A model generated the notes under the pieces. The model was given only the letters and a program-made list of their open reading frames with translations. It did no database searches and was not told the origin of the DNA. 64,000 bases of DNA from Serpens sp964410065 (GTDB lineage Bacteria; Pseudomonadota; Gammaproteobacteria; Pseudomonadales; Pseudomonadaceae), in assembly GCA_964410065.1 (NCBI GenBank), contig CAYPFO010000009.1, forward strand, positions 1-64,000, given 5' to 3'. Below, piece by piece: positions 42,556 to 53,117 of the stretch (position 1 is its first letter; each line of letters begins with the position of its first letter). Position numbers and translations under genes: made by a program.

Positions 42556-43503
42556 CTACGCCATCCGCCCCTGCAGAAACCCCAACGCATCGGCGGCGCT
42601 GCGCTCGGGTATTTCCTCCATGGGAATATGCCCGACGCCCGCGTAAGTGCGCACCTGGAGACCCGGTACGTCACGCTGCCATAACGGCACATGTTCGGGA
42701 GAAATCCAGCGATCGCGATCGCCCCACATCAACAGGGTCGGCACACGAAGCTGCGCGACACGCTGTGGCGTCTGGTGCAACTCGCGCTTGTTGACCCGCA
42801 TCATCATGCGGAAGATTTCCATCATCGCGCGGCGGTTACCGGGGCGGCGCGACAGGTCGTAATAGCGGTCAATGACCCCAGGCTTGATCCGTCCACGCTC
42901 GCCATACACTTCCTTGACGCCCTGAGCGATCAGCGCGCGCGGCATCCATAACGGCATTGCCCAGGTCGATCCCGGCAACGCGGCCGCCGCGATCATCCAG
43001 GGGATCGTGCGCATCTTGTAGCCCGCCGGGTCGATCAGGATCAGCTTCTCGACCCGTTGTGGGGAAGCGAGGGCAAAGTTCCAGGCGATATAGCCGCCCA
43101 GCGAATTGCCGACCAGCGTGGCCTTGTCGATCGTCAGGTAGCCAAGCAATTGCTCCAGCACCTTGATCATCCGCGCTTCGCTATAGTCGCCCCGCGCCGG
43201 CCCGGTAAGGCCAAAACCCGGCACATCGAAGCGCACGATGCGGTAATGGGGCGCGAAAAACGGCACCCAGGCATCCCAGGTGTGCAGCGAGGCAACCACG
43301 CCGTGGATCATCACAATGACCGGTTTGTCGTGATCGCCTTCATCGCGGTAATGCACATTGAAACCATCAAGCTCGACATACCGCGAGCCACTGGCGGCAC
43401 TGCCGTAACGGGCCTTGAGGCTCTCCAGCGGCAGTTCGCCAAACCCCAGACGAGCCAGACCGGAGGCCAACGGTGGATGCATCGAATACGTGGAAACGGA
43501 CAT
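42556..43503 (-). CDS. Alpha/beta-hydrolase
   Basis: A 315-residue alpha/beta-hydrolase. The oxyanion-type MIHGVVASLHTW motif, nucleophile elbow GNSLGGY, acid in WGDRDRWI and late GVGHIPMEE histidine form a complete active site. It resembles lipases and esterases of the 2-hydroxymuconate-hydrolase type; no secretion signal is clear, although the N-terminal 20 residues are mildly hydrophobic. Natural substrate unknown. Confidence 0.86.
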   Translation of the reverse strand: MSVSTYSMHPPLASGLARLGFGELPLESLKARYGSAASGSRYVELDGFNVHYRDEGDHDKPVIVMIHGVVASLHTWDAWVPFFAPHYRIVRFDVPGFGLTGPARGDYSEARMIKVLEQLLGYLTIDKATLVGNSLGGYIAWNFALASPQRVEKLILIDPAGYKMRTIPWMIAAAALPGSTWAMPLWMPRALIAQGVKEVYGERGRIKPGVIDRYYDLSRRPGNRRAMMEIFRMMMRVNKRELHQTPQRVAQLRVPTLLMWGDRDRWISPEHVPLWQRDVPGLQVRTYAGVGHIPMEEIPERSAADALGFLQGRMA

Positions 43504-43673
43504 GTCAAACTCCTCAGCGGGGGAACGCTCAGCATCACAGCACAGCCGCCCAGCCCAAGGTCCCCAACCTAGGTAGAGCCTGCGTCACAGCCTGAACATC
43601 TTGGCTCGCCGCGGGATGACGCTGCGCTTGGGGCTGACTAAGCTGTCGCGAAGCCCATTTATCGGACCTGCCG

Positions 43674-44471
43674 ATGCGCCTCTTTCCTCGCCTGCTTTCT
43701 CTGCTCCTGCTCACGCTGTTCGCCTTGCGCTCCGTCGCGGCGGCCGAGTTGTTTTACCTGGGTCAAAAAATCCCTGACATTCAACGCCCCTGGAGCAGCA
43801 GCGATTACCACCAACTGCTGACTGCCTTGCAAAAGGTCGACGCCAACCAGAGCAATGCGCTGCCCAGGCGCAGCGGCGAGTTCACCGGACCGATCTACCA
43901 GCGCATGGTCAGTCAGGAAAACTTCCGCCCGCAGCTAAACATTTATGCTCCATTGGAACTGCGTCAGAACGAAGCCCGCGAAACGCTGCTGCAGCTCAAG
44001 GAGCTGATGCGCCTGTATTTCGATTTTTCCGCCACGCGTCAACCCTATGCTGCCGAAGCCTTGGGTCTGATGAGCCATGCGCTAAGTCAGCAGGCGATCC
44101 TGTTTACCTTGACGGTCGAATTCTGGATGACGCTGTCGACTGAGGAGCAACGCAATCCTGTGCGCCTGCAGGGTTTGCACGAAGCCAAGGACGCCGCCGG
44201 CATGCTTTCCACCAGCGCTCTGGATTATCTGCAGCTGGGCAAGCAGTTCGCTCAGGACGACCTGACGCTCTATGCGGCAGAACTCGGCAAGCTGCTGCCG
44301 GAACTATTCGTGCACCTGCCCGCGACAACCCGCGATGAACTGGTAGCGCGTATCGCACAGCTGACCCATGAGCATCCACACGCTGAGGTCCGCACTAGCC
44401 TGGCTGAGCTGCATCCCGTTCTGCTCGCCATTCAGATGGACATGAGCAGACGCAACGCGGCACGCGGCTGA
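43674..44471 (+). CDS. Secreted protein of unknown function (265 residues)
   Basis: A 265-residue protein with a signal peptide (LLSLLLLTLFALRSVAA, cleavage near residue 23). The mature part is rich in Leu, Gln, Ala and Glu and is predicted to be mainly helical, with no membrane segment. I do not recognise the family. It is divergent from the hydrolase and convergent with the LuxR-type regulator; neither relation indicates a function. Confidence 0.72.
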   Translation: MRLFPRLLSLLLLTLFALRSVAAAELFYLGQKIPDIQRPWSSSDYHQLLTALQKVDANQSNALPRRSGEFTGPIYQRMVSQENFRPQLNIYAPLELRQNEARETLLQLKELMRLYFDFSATRQPYAAEALGLMSHALSQQAILFTLTVEFWMTLSTEEQRNPVRLQGLHEAKDAAGMLSTSALDYLQLGKQFAQDDLTLYAAELGKLLPELFVHLPATTRDELVARIAQLTHEHPHAEVRTSLAELHPVLLAIQMDMSRRNAARG

Positions 44472-44542
44472 GCATGAAGGCAGCACTTGAATATCTCGCT
44501 GCGTAGAGTGGCGTTGAGCGCAGCAATGCCCCTCGAGAAAAT

Positions 44543-44569
44543 GGATCATGACCCTTGGTCGCATGATCC
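44543..44569. other. Hairpin between convergent genes
   Basis: GGATCATG and CATGATCC form a perfect eight-base-pair stem around an eleven-base loop (44551-44561). No T-run follows. It may be a weak terminator between the secreted-protein gene and the regulator gene. Confidence 0.45.
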
Positions 44570-44610
44570 GTACTCACATCGCTTAGCGCTCGGTGCACAG
44601 CATTGGCAGC

Positions 44611-47340
44611 CTAATCCAGCAACCCCAGCTCCTTGGCGCGGGCGACTGCCTGGGTACGTCGCTGGACGTTAAGCTTGCTGTTGATGTGCCGGGCATGGGT
44701 CTTGACCGTGTGCAGGGAGATGAACAACTTTTCGCTGATCTGCTGGTTGGAACAACCCTTGGCAATCAATCGCAGTACCGACAACTCCCGGGCGGTGAGC
44801 GTCTCGGTCGGCTCAGAACCGTCATGCAACTCTTGCTCGGCTGGCAGCAGGCTACGCAGGGCCGAGGCAACCGGACAGTCCGGCTGGACGCGAAGTTGCG
44901 CACGCAACCACTCAGCCTGTCGCTCGATCAACGGTTGAAATTGCCAGAACGCGCCACCTCGCGCCAAATCCAGGCTGGCACGCAGCTGCTGCTGAGCCTC
45001 GCGCTCGCTTCCTCCCATACGCTGCAATAGGCACAGGTGAGCGCCTGCCATGGTCGCAATCATCAAGCAATCGCTTGCGCGCGCCCGTTGTTCGAGTTGG
45101 CGCAGCAGTTTTTCGGCCTCTTTCGATTGCCCGCGCTCTATGGCCAGAGCCGCGCGCTGCAAGGTGATATGCATAGGCAGCTGGGGCAATAATTCCGGAG
45201 CTGCCGCGGCCTGCTCGCCCGCATAGGTTTCCTCCAGGCGAACTAGCCATATCCCCGCCAGCGGTAGTTGCCCCTGACTCATCCACAGCTCGCATTTGAC
45301 CAGGGTCACCAGGGCCAGGTAATAAATCGGCGGGACATCCCAGGCATGCATGATGCGCTCGGCTTCAGCCAGCTGAGTGAATGCCTCGTCCTGCTTGCCC
45401 GCCTGCCCGGACAACCGAGCCAGGACGCAGTACCCGATCACCACGCTGACATCCCGGCATCGATGCGCTTCGGCAATGCCTGCCTGCAGGCAGTCGCGCG
45501 CTTCCCCAGGTTGCAGGCGCAACGCCAATAGATAGCCCTCATACAGGTGCAGGCGCGCACGCACGGCATAAGGTTGGCTCTGCGGATATTCACGCAACAC
45601 CAGCAATCCCTGGCGAACTTCGCCCAGGGCGCGCGTGATCTCCCCCCGCGCCTGCAAGACCCGCGCGCGGTCATAATGAGCCAGCGCTTCGAACAGCGGA
45701 TTACCGATCCGCTGCGCCAGCTCGAGTGCCTCGCGATTGAGCATCCGGGCCGGCCATAGCGAATTGCGCGCCACCGCAATATTGGCCAGCACGGAAATGC
45801 ACATGAAACGTTGCCCGTAACGGTCGGCCGGCAGGGTATCCAGCGCCTCGCGACAGTAGTGCTCGGCCATGTCCAGCTCGCCACGCCCACGGGCAATCAC
45901 ACCACTTAACGCCAGCCATTGGGCCAGTAGCATGGTCTGTTCTTCGCGTGACGCAGCAGGAAGGAAATTACCCAGTTGACGGCCCAGCGTTTCAGCGGCG
46001 TCCAGTTGGCAGGCCATAGCCAGTGCCCACCCATACAGCACGATCAAGCGCGGCGATGTGCTGAGCAAGGTGTCCGGCAATTCGACTTTCCAGCGCAGCA
46101 GCATGGCCACGTTCTGCTCGCCCAATAGCTTCTCTTCGGAGAGGTTTTGCACCAAAGATGCCGCCACATCGCTGCGCCCTGCTCGCAGAGCATGCTCCAC
46201 AGCCTCGATCAGCTCACCATGGGCACCGAACCAGCGGCAGGCCCGCAAGTGCAATGTTGCAGGGGTAACCCCTGTGTCGATGTCGGGATTGCGCAGCAAA
46301 TCGGAAAACAAGTGGTGATAGCGAAACCACTTACCCCGCTCATCCAGCGGTACCAGGAATACCTGATGGACCTGCAGATAAGCGAGAATCTCGCTGCTGT
46401 CATGGGCCTCGCGCACCGCATCGCACAAGTCGATGCAAAAGCGATCCAGATGGGCGGTCTGGTAAAGAAAGTGCTGCACCTCAGCACTCTGCCGCTCGAT
46501 CACTTCCTCAAGCAAATAATCGTGGATCAGCCCATCGGCGTTGCGCCGCTGGCCAACCCGTTCGGGCTCGCCTTCTTCCTGGCGTGCCAGCAACCATAGG
46601 CGCAAGCCGGCTACCCAGCCTTCACAGCGTGCCTGCACATCATTGAAGGCGTCCTGGGATAACGGTATGCCATGCCCACTCAGTAAGGCCTGGGACTCTT
46701 CTGCACTCAGACGTAGATCCTGCACCTGCATCTCCAACAGCTGCTGCGAAAGGCGCAGGCGGGCCAGATGCCAATCCGGACGCTGCCGACTGGTCACCAG
46801 CAGTACCAAGCCGGCCGGTAGATGATTGAGAATAAATTGCAGGCAGCCATCCAGAACGGAGCCCTGGGCCAGATGATAATCATCGAGCACCAGTAGCAAT
46901 GGCTGCTCCGCTGACAAGCAGACGGCCAACTCATCCAGCACGGCGGTTAGCCATTCCTCGAACGCGAAGGGCTGATGCGGCTGACGCATTTTCAACAGCG
47001 CCAGCTCCTCTTCGCCCAGCCCCGGAAAAAACTGACGCAGCCCTTCCAGCAGGTATTCGAAGAAGCGCCCTGGATCACTGACCCGCGCGTTGAGCCCGAG
47101 CCAAAGGCTGCGCCAGCCTGACGGCAGGCTCTCACAAAACTCGCCGGCCAAGGAGCTTTTACCAAACCCGGCGGGTGCACTGATCAGCAGAAGTCGACCA
47201 CGCAACCCGTGCGCCAGCCGTTCGCACAACTGTGGACGAGGTATATGCCCAGCCGGCAATGGCGGACGAAAAAAACGGCCTGCTTGAGCACCAGGCAAAG
47301 ACTCTAGTAGCGAAGTCTGTGGGCGGGATAACACCGTCAT
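44611..47340 (-). CDS. MalT/AlkS-like LuxR-family transcriptional activator
   Basis: A 909-residue STAND-type regulator. Walker A is APAGFGKSS at residues 55-63 and Walker B is LLLVLDDYHLAQG. A long tetratricopeptide-like region follows (about 340-830), and a LuxR helix-turn-helix closes the protein (ELSVLRLIAKGCSNQQISEKLFISLHTVKTHARH). Such proteins bind inducer and ATP, oligomerise and activate nearby genes; MalT and the alkane regulator AlkS are models. The adjacent DUF1329, DUF1302 and acyl-CoA ligase genes are the probable targets. Confidence 0.9.
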   Translation of the reverse strand: MTVLSRPQTSLLESLPGAQAGRFFRPPLPAGHIPRPQLCERLAHGLRGRLLLISAPAGFGKSSLAGEFCESLPSGWRSLWLGLNARVSDPGRFFEYLLEGLRQFFPGLGEEELALLKMRQPHQPFAFEEWLTAVLDELAVCLSAEQPLLLVLDDYHLAQGSVLDGCLQFILNHLPAGLVLLVTSRQRPDWHLARLRLSQQLLEMQVQDLRLSAEESQALLSGHGIPLSQDAFNDVQARCEGWVAGLRLWLLARQEEGEPERVGQRRNADGLIHDYLLEEVIERQSAEVQHFLYQTAHLDRFCIDLCDAVREAHDSSEILAYLQVHQVFLVPLDERGKWFRYHHLFSDLLRNPDIDTGVTPATLHLRACRWFGAHGELIEAVEHALRAGRSDVAASLVQNLSEEKLLGEQNVAMLLRWKVELPDTLLSTSPRLIVLYGWALAMACQLDAAETLGRQLGNFLPAASREEQTMLLAQWLALSGVIARGRGELDMAEHYCREALDTLPADRYGQRFMCISVLANIAVARNSLWPARMLNREALELAQRIGNPLFEALAHYDRARVLQARGEITRALGEVRQGLLVLREYPQSQPYAVRARLHLYEGYLLALRLQPGEARDCLQAGIAEAHRCRDVSVVIGYCVLARLSGQAGKQDEAFTQLAEAERIMHAWDVPPIYYLALVTLVKCELWMSQGQLPLAGIWLVRLEETYAGEQAAAAPELLPQLPMHITLQRAALAIERGQSKEAEKLLRQLEQRARASDCLMIATMAGAHLCLLQRMGGSEREAQQQLRASLDLARGGAFWQFQPLIERQAEWLRAQLRVQPDCPVASALRSLLPAEQELHDGSEPTETLTARELSVLRLIAKGCSNQQISEKLFISLHTVKTHARHINSKLNVQRRTQAVARAKELGLLD

Positions 47341-47675
47341 GGGCAGGTCGGCCTCAAGGGGACAAACGTCGACCAGCCTAGCGCCTTCACTCCTGCTTTG
47401 AAAGGCGAGACCCGATTCGGTGCGTACGCCACAGCATTACTCAGGTCACATTGCGTGCATGGACGGTCATCCGCTGGGGCCTAGGCGGGTGAGCAGCCCG
47501 CAGCGTCAAATTTCTGCCGAGCGCGGCGCGCAACCTGTGGGGGCTGGCTTTCGGACCGAAGCTCTTGCCAGACACAACCGTGATTTCAGGGCAAACTCCA
47601 GTCTTCGCCGCGAAGTCGCAGCCCACCGAAGGCGAGGCTGCCACAAATCCGCTGTAAATGGCGACATCGGCAAAA
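47341..47675. other. Intergenic region with degenerate REP-like sequence
   Basis: This 335-base stretch upstream of the regulator gene has no supportable gene. It holds GCGGGTGAGCAGCCCGC and TCTTCGCCGCGAAG palindromes and CCTGTGGGGGCTGGC, which look like decayed REP sequences. The regulator's promoter should lie in the part near 47341-47450. Confidence 0.55.
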
Positions 47676-47707
47676 CGAAAAAACCCATGCAAGCATGGGT
47701 TTTTTCG
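47676..47707 (-). terminator. Terminator of the DUF1302-DUF1329 operon
   Basis: CGAAAAAACCCATG and its complement form a perfect 14-base-pair stem around a four-base loop with a T-run, 42 bases after the DUF1329 stop. Confidence 0.93.
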
Positions 47708-47748
47708 TAGCGGCTGACCCAAGTGTTCTCGGGTCGGATAGTGCTGGA

Positions 47749-49113
47749 TTAACGCACGCCGGACTGGCGCAGTGCTGCCGGAGTAAACTCGCTTTCTGTG
47801 GCCTGGTAGCCGAACTCGTAAGCCTTGCGCTCCTCGTTCTTCATGCCCAGTGCCAGGTAGCGGCCGGATTGCAGGTCATACAGTGCTTCCAGGGTGTACC
47901 AGGGTACCTGGCTGTCGTAGTAGTACTGCGAGTGCGCTTCGCCAACACGCCACAGGTTGCCGCGACCGTCGTAGTGGTCAATGGCAACGGCTTGCCAGGT
48001 GTCTTCGTCGATGTAGAAGTCACGCTTGGCATAGATGTGTCGCTCGCCCGGCTTCAGGGTCGCCTCCACATGCCAGACACGGTGCAGCTCATAGCGGCTC
48101 AGATCCTGGTTGATATGACCGGCCTTGATGATGTCGGCATACTTCAGGTTCGGCGAGTCCAGGCGGTAGCTGTTGTAAGGAATGTACACTTCCTTCTTGC
48201 CCACCAGCTTCCAGTTGTAGCGGTCCGGCGCGCCGTTATACATGTCCAACTGGTCGGAGGTACGCATGCCGTCGGCAGCGGTACCCGGACCGTCATAGGA
48301 CACCTGCGGTGCGCGGCGCACGCGGCGCTGACCTGCGTTGTACAGCCAGGCCAGACGCGGCTCCTTCACCTGATCGAGGGTTTCGTGAACCAGTAGGACG
48401 TTACCTGCCAGACGCGACGGCGCGGTCACACGCTGCTTGAAGTAGAACAGTACGTTGCTCGGCTTGCTCGCATCGTAGTCCTTGAGGGCATCGCGGAAGG
48501 CGAACTCTTCCTGGAAGTACACCAGGCTATAGGAACCATTGACCTGCGGCGTGGCTTGGGTGACCTGACGGCGCACACTGCCGCCACGGTAGCGGGTGAT
48601 GTGGTTCCAGATTACTTCCAGACCATTTTGCGGAATCGGGAAGGCGTTGGCGGTACGGAAATCATCCAGGCCGTTGCCCCCCGACAGCAGTCGGGTGTGG
48701 GTGGCGTTGTACTTGGTGGCTTCCAGCACGCTGGCCGGTAGCGTGGCGGTACGGTGCGTAGTGAACACCGGAATGCGGTAGCTCTCCGGGTAACGCTTGA
48801 ACATTGCCAACTGACCTGGGGTCAACTTGTCCTTGTACTGCTCGGCATTCTTGGCGGTGATGGTGAACAGCGGCTTTTCGTTGGGGAACGGATCGGCCAG
48901 GAAGCCCCTGGCATCGACCGCGCCGGCATTCTTGGGCAAACCGCCGGTCCAGGCCGGAATGGTGCCCGCCGCGTTGCCGGCTTTTTCAGCGCCTATCGGA
49001 GTCAAGGTAGTGCCCAGCTTGGCCGCCTCGGATTCCGAGACCGCGGCCATTACACTGCCGGCCAACAGGGACAGTGCCAGTGCGCCGGTCTGCATAAATG
49101 TTTTTGTTTTCAT
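47749..49113 (-). CDS. DUF1329 envelope protein
   Basis: A 454-residue exported protein; the signal peptide (MKTKTFMQTGALALSLLAGSVMAA) is cleaved near residue 24. The mature start (ESEAAKLGTTLTPIGAEKAGNAAG) and the repeated aromatic-rich beta strands are typical of DUF1329, a LolA/LolB-like fold. DUF1329 proteins occur next to DUF1302 beta-barrels and RND exporters in hydrocarbon and lipid gene clusters and may shuttle hydrophobic compounds to or from the outer membrane. The gene is 23 bases downstream of DUF1302. Confidence 0.92.
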   Translation of the reverse strand: MKTKTFMQTGALALSLLAGSVMAAVSESEAAKLGTTLTPIGAEKAGNAAGTIPAWTGGLPKNAGAVDARGFLADPFPNEKPLFTITAKNAEQYKDKLTPGQLAMFKRYPESYRIPVFTTHRTATLPASVLEATKYNATHTRLLSGGNGLDDFRTANAFPIPQNGLEVIWNHITRYRGGSVRRQVTQATPQVNGSYSLVYFQEEFAFRDALKDYDASKPSNVLFYFKQRVTAPSRLAGNVLLVHETLDQVKEPRLAWLYNAGQRRVRRAPQVSYDGPGTAADGMRTSDQLDMYNGAPDRYNWKLVGKKEVYIPYNSYRLDSPNLKYADIIKAGHINQDLSRYELHRVWHVEATLKPGERHIYAKRDFYIDEDTWQAVAIDHYDGRGNLWRVGEAHSQYYYDSQVPWYTLEALYDLQSGRYLALGMKNEERKAYEFGYQATESEFTPAALRQSGVR

Positions 49114-49136
49114 ATGCTTTTCCTTAATCGGGCAGC

Positions 49137-51041
49137 TTAGAAGTTCACGCCAAAGCTCAGGGCCACGAAGTCCCGGTCACTCTGGGTCGAATAATCGCCA
49201 CCAAAGAAATCGGTGTAAGACAGGTTGGCGGTGTAGGTGTTCTGGTAATCAGCATTCAGACCGACGCTGACCGCCTTGCGACCTTCCTCGAAGTTGCCAC
49301 CCGGGCCCGGCGAATAGCCCTTGACGTCATGCGACCAGGCCAGGGTCGGCTGCAGGTTTACCCCCAGCAGGGCGTTGGGGTATTCCCACATGACACGAGC
49401 GCGATAGCCCCAGGAATCGGCAGTGGTGAAGCCCTCGTTCTCGCAGAACTTGCTGACGTTGGCCTGAGAGCCAGCGCCCACAGTACCGACGTTCAACGCG
49501 GTACATATTGCCCCTGCACCCGGTCCAAAAATCGGATCGCGGCCATAGCGGGCCTCACTGGAACTTTCCAGCCCACCTACGTGCGTCCAGCCGATTTCAC
49601 CTACCAGCGTCATACGCGAGGCGCCCATGATTTGGTCGACGAAATGGGTGAAGGTGGTTTGCAGCTGGGTGATTTCCTTACGGTTGTAACCGTTCAGTTC
49701 CTGACCCGGTGCAGCGGACAACAAGGAAGCTCCGTCATAGACGGCAACCCCACCAATCTCTAGGTTTCGCAGCCCAGCATAGAGCACATCGGTGGTGGAC
49801 AGCTGCACCGGCGCATTCGGGCGATAGCTGATTTCGCCCTGCCAAGCCGTGCCGGTGGGCAGCGTCGTGGAGAAGCTCAGGCCGTACAGACGAATATCTT
49901 CCGGATATTCAATGAAGTATTGGCCGTTGGCTGCGGTGAGAGCGGCCCCCGCCTGAACGCCCAGCGTGGGACTCAGTCCCGCAATACCGGTTGCAAATCC
50001 ATTAATAGTTGCTTGAGTCGCAGCATCCGGCCCAGCACCACTGAAAATCGGCATACGGCTGTGGTAATTCATGAAGTAAGCGCCGAACTCGGTATCCAGC
50101 GGCTCGAACATGTAACGGAACGCTAAGCCCCATTGGCCATCATCCTTGGCATGGCGATCCGGCCCACGTTCTACCAATAGGCCCTCACCGTACGCTGACG
50201 ATGTAACACCCAATCCTGCCCCCGCAGCGAGGCTATTAAGCGTTCCAATCAGCGCTTCGTCGTTGATCAACACCGCCAGATTGTCATCACACCCTGGCGC
50301 CACGACGTCCGGCTGGGAGAAGAACGTACCGCAGTTCTCAAGTACGGTCGGATTCCATTCGATCTGATAGAAGGCTTCCATCGACAGGTTATCGGTCAGG
50401 CTCTGGCCGATATAGAACATGTTGACCGGAATCAGGCCTTCCTTGATTTCCGCGCCGGGGCGGCGGAAAGCGGAGACGTCCGCCGGGTTGGCGGCGTTAA
50501 TGCCATTCATGATGAAAGTACTTTCACCCCAACTGATCACCTGTTTGCCCAGGCGCACAGTGCCTGGCAGGTCGGCAATGTTGTAGTTGTGGTAGACGAA
50601 AGCGTCGAGCAATTCGGCGCCTGAGGACTTGGCCAGGCGCTCGCGGCCTCGTTCCTCGATCGGCTTGAACAGACGATCTTCGTCCTTGAGTTCAAAGTCG
50701 TACCAGTATTTGCCGCGAAGGAATACGCCGGTGTCGGCGTACTTCAGTTCCAGGTCGTGGATGCCCTTGAAGATCTTCGAGAAGGTCTCGCCACGCTTGA
50801 AGTTCAGGTGAGAATCGTCGGACGTCTGCGAGAGTCCTCGCCCACCGTTGTTGGCACCGATCAAGTCCTGATCCGGCTTGGCGGCGGCCCAGCTGGCGCC
50901 GACCGACAGCGACGAGTCGAACTGACCTTCGATTTCCCCGATATTGAAGTTCAACGCAAAGGCCGGCGCGGAAAGAGTGGATGCCAGGCTGATGGCCAAC
51001 GGCAGTCGTGCCCGACGCCAGAACGGTTTTGTTGTTGTCAT
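49137..51041 (-). CDS. DUF1302 outer membrane beta-barrel protein
   Basis: A 634-residue protein with a signal peptide (LPLAISLASTLSAPAFA, cleavage near residue 29), a mature N-terminus with FDSSLSVGASWA, and alternating beta-strand pattern ending in an aromatic C-terminal residue (SFGVNF), as expected for an outer membrane barrel. DUF1302 is thought to form a channel for hydrophobic substrates. Four or more cysteines in two loops (CGTFF, APGCDDN, AICTA, SKFCEN) may form disulphides. It is the first gene of the DUF1302-DUF1329 pair. Confidence 0.92.
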   Translation of the reverse strand: MTTTKPFWRRARLPLAISLASTLSAPAFALNFNIGEIEGQFDSSLSVGASWAAAKPDQDLIGANNGGRGLSQTSDDSHLNFKRGETFSKIFKGIHDLELKYADTGVFLRGKYWYDFELKDEDRLFKPIEERGRERLAKSSGAELLDAFVYHNYNIADLPGTVRLGKQVISWGESTFIMNGINAANPADVSAFRRPGAEIKEGLIPVNMFYIGQSLTDNLSMEAFYQIEWNPTVLENCGTFFSQPDVVAPGCDDNLAVLINDEALIGTLNSLAAGAGLGVTSSAYGEGLLVERGPDRHAKDDGQWGLAFRYMFEPLDTEFGAYFMNYHSRMPIFSGAGPDAATQATINGFATGIAGLSPTLGVQAGAALTAANGQYFIEYPEDIRLYGLSFSTTLPTGTAWQGEISYRPNAPVQLSTTDVLYAGLRNLEIGGVAVYDGASLLSAAPGQELNGYNRKEITQLQTTFTHFVDQIMGASRMTLVGEIGWTHVGGLESSSEARYGRDPIFGPGAGAICTALNVGTVGAGSQANVSKFCENEGFTTADSWGYRARVMWEYPNALLGVNLQPTLAWSHDVKGYSPGPGGNFEEGRKAVSVGLNADYQNTYTANLSYTDFFGGDYSTQSDRDFVALSFGVNF

Positions 51042-51263
51042 CGACGCTACTCCATGTACTTTTTATGTTTGTTATGGCTGTACTGACTATATCCAGCGGG
51101 CTGCCCCGCATGATCCCCCGAAAGAGTGATTTGCACCTCCAAAGTCCTCTGGCTCGGCGCTTTCGCGCGCTGTTCGAGCTTTCGGCGAGGCGAAGCGGAG
51201 CAATTACCACGCCAGCGTTCGCCTGACCGATTAGTCACATTTCGAAGGTCCGCGCTGCGCCCC

Positions 51264-52946
51264 TTACAGCGTGGATAAAAACGCGCTACCCGCTGCCTGC
51301 CAACCCGCCACTTCCTGGCGGATGCGCTTTTTGTCCAGCTTCCCCACACTGGTCTTGGGAATTTCGGTAACAACGGCAATCTGGCTGGGAATAGCCCATT
51401 TATTGATATGACCCTGTTCAACGAACGGCTTTAAATGCTCGCGAAGATCCCTTGCTTCAAGCGTTTTTTCAGAGCGCAGCACCAGTAGTGCAAAGGGTCG
51501 CTCCCCCCATTGCGGATCGGGCACACCCACCACCGCGACTTCGCGCACGGCCGGATGACTGCTGATCAAATCTTCCAGGGCCAGGGACGACAGCCATTCA
51601 CCCCCGGTCTTGATCACGTCCTTGAGGCGATCACGAATATCGATGAAGCCCATGTCGTCCAGGGTGGCGACGTCACCGGTGTGCATCCAGCCACCCTGCC
51701 ACAACTCTTCGCTTTTTTCCGGTTCGCGGAAATACCCCTGGGTCAGCCAGGGTGCACGCAGCACCAATTCGCCTTGGGTTTCACCGTCGTGCGGCAGCAG
51801 GCTGCCGTCCTCGGCCATGAGAGCCGCTTCGACTAACGGTACCGGTACACCGGCCTTGATGAGGTAGGTGGTGCGTTCGCTCTCGCTGCCGGCGAGTAGC
51901 TCCTCATTCAGATAGGCGGCGCAGATCAGCGGACAGGTTTCCGACATGCCATACGCGGCGCTGAGCTGGATGCCGGCTTCCTTGGCCGCCAGGTACAGGC
52001 TGTGATTCAGGGCGCTGCCGCCAATGATGATTTTCCAGCCGCCGAAATCCACCCCTTGCGCCGACGGAGCATTCAGGACCATCTGCAAAATGGTCGGCAC
52101 ACAGTGGGAGAACGTGACCTTCTCGCGTTGCCATAACTGAACCAGCAGATCGGGGTCATAACGTCCGGGATAGACCTGTTTCACGCCCAGCATGGTGGCC
52201 ACGTATGGCATACCCCAGGCGTGCACATGGAACATCGGCGTGATCGGCATGTAGACGTCGCTGTTGCCCATCAGCCGCACGCTGTCCAGGCTGCTCACCA
52301 CTCCGGCCATTGCCAGGGTATGCAGCACCAGTTGGCGATGGGTGAAGTAGACACCCTTGGGATTGCCCGTGGTGCCCGTGGTGTAAAACGTTGTGGCAAC
52401 CGAGTTTTCGTCGAACTCGGGGAAGTCGTAGTGCGCACTCGCTTCGGCCAGCAGGCTTTCGTATTCACCAACCATGCCCGGCAGCTCGACGGCTGCGCCT
52501 GGGTCATCGCTGAGCAGCAGTGTTTTTCCCACCGTGGTCAGCTGCCCGGCAATCGCCTGGTAGAGCGGCGCGAATTCGCTGTTGACCAACACGAAGCGGT
52601 CTTCGGCGTGGTTCATGGTGAAGAGGATCTGTTCCGGTGACAGGCGGATGTTGATGGTGTGCAGTACCGCGCCGATCATCGGGATCGCGAACATGCACTC
52701 CAGATAGCGGTGGCTGTCCCAATCCATGACTGCCACGGTATCGCCGGCCTTGACCCCGGCCGCGGTGAGTACGTTGGCCAGGCGCGCGACCCGCTCCGTG
52801 AAGGTTGCGTAGCTATGGCGCACCAGGTCGCGGTAGACGATTTCACGGGTGCGCTCATAACGACTTCCAGACAGCAGCAGGCGTTTGATCAGTAGGGGAC
52901 TGGCATGGGCGTTGTGCGCAGGAGGAATGATTCGTGTCTGGAGCAT
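51264..52946 (-). CDS. Fatty-acid-CoA ligase (AMP-binding)
   Basis: A 560-residue ANL-superfamily enzyme. The P-loop-like TTFYTTGTTGNPKGV motif is near residue 190, the AAYGMSET motif in the middle, and the GGEWLSSLALEDLI segment with TSVGKLDKKR carries the C-terminal catalytic lysine region. It resembles the medium-chain ligase AlkK and the Pseudomonas enzymes beginning MLQTRIIPP. It would activate fatty acids arriving through the DUF1302/DUF1329 route. Divergent from the thiolase gene. Confidence 0.9.
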   Translation of the reverse strand: MLQTRIIPPAHNAHASPLLIKRLLLSGSRYERTREIVYRDLVRHSYATFTERVARLANVLTAAGVKAGDTVAVMDWDSHRYLECMFAIPMIGAVLHTINIRLSPEQILFTMNHAEDRFVLVNSEFAPLYQAIAGQLTTVGKTLLLSDDPGAAVELPGMVGEYESLLAEASAHYDFPEFDENSVATTFYTTGTTGNPKGVYFTHRQLVLHTLAMAGVVSSLDSVRLMGNSDVYMPITPMFHVHAWGMPYVATMLGVKQVYPGRYDPDLLVQLWQREKVTFSHCVPTILQMVLNAPSAQGVDFGGWKIIIGGSALNHSLYLAAKEAGIQLSAAYGMSETCPLICAAYLNEELLAGSESERTTYLIKAGVPVPLVEAALMAEDGSLLPHDGETQGELVLRAPWLTQGYFREPEKSEELWQGGWMHTGDVATLDDMGFIDIRDRLKDVIKTGGEWLSSLALEDLISSHPAVREVAVVGVPDPQWGERPFALLVLRSEKTLEARDLREHLKPFVEQGHINKWAIPSQIAVVTEIPKTSVGKLDKKRIRQEVAGWQAAGSAFLSTL

Positions 52947-53117
52947 GTCGTCTTCCGTGCATGTTGTTTTTGGTATGGATCCACTCTAGATGGCTTGGTA
53001 GGAACACCCATCAACCCAAAGGATGATTTGTTGCGTGACTCTTTTGGCCGCTTTGGTCACGGTATAGAATCGTCAGCCTCGGCCAGTTCCGGTACCGATC
53101 AACAAGAGGTGTTTTCG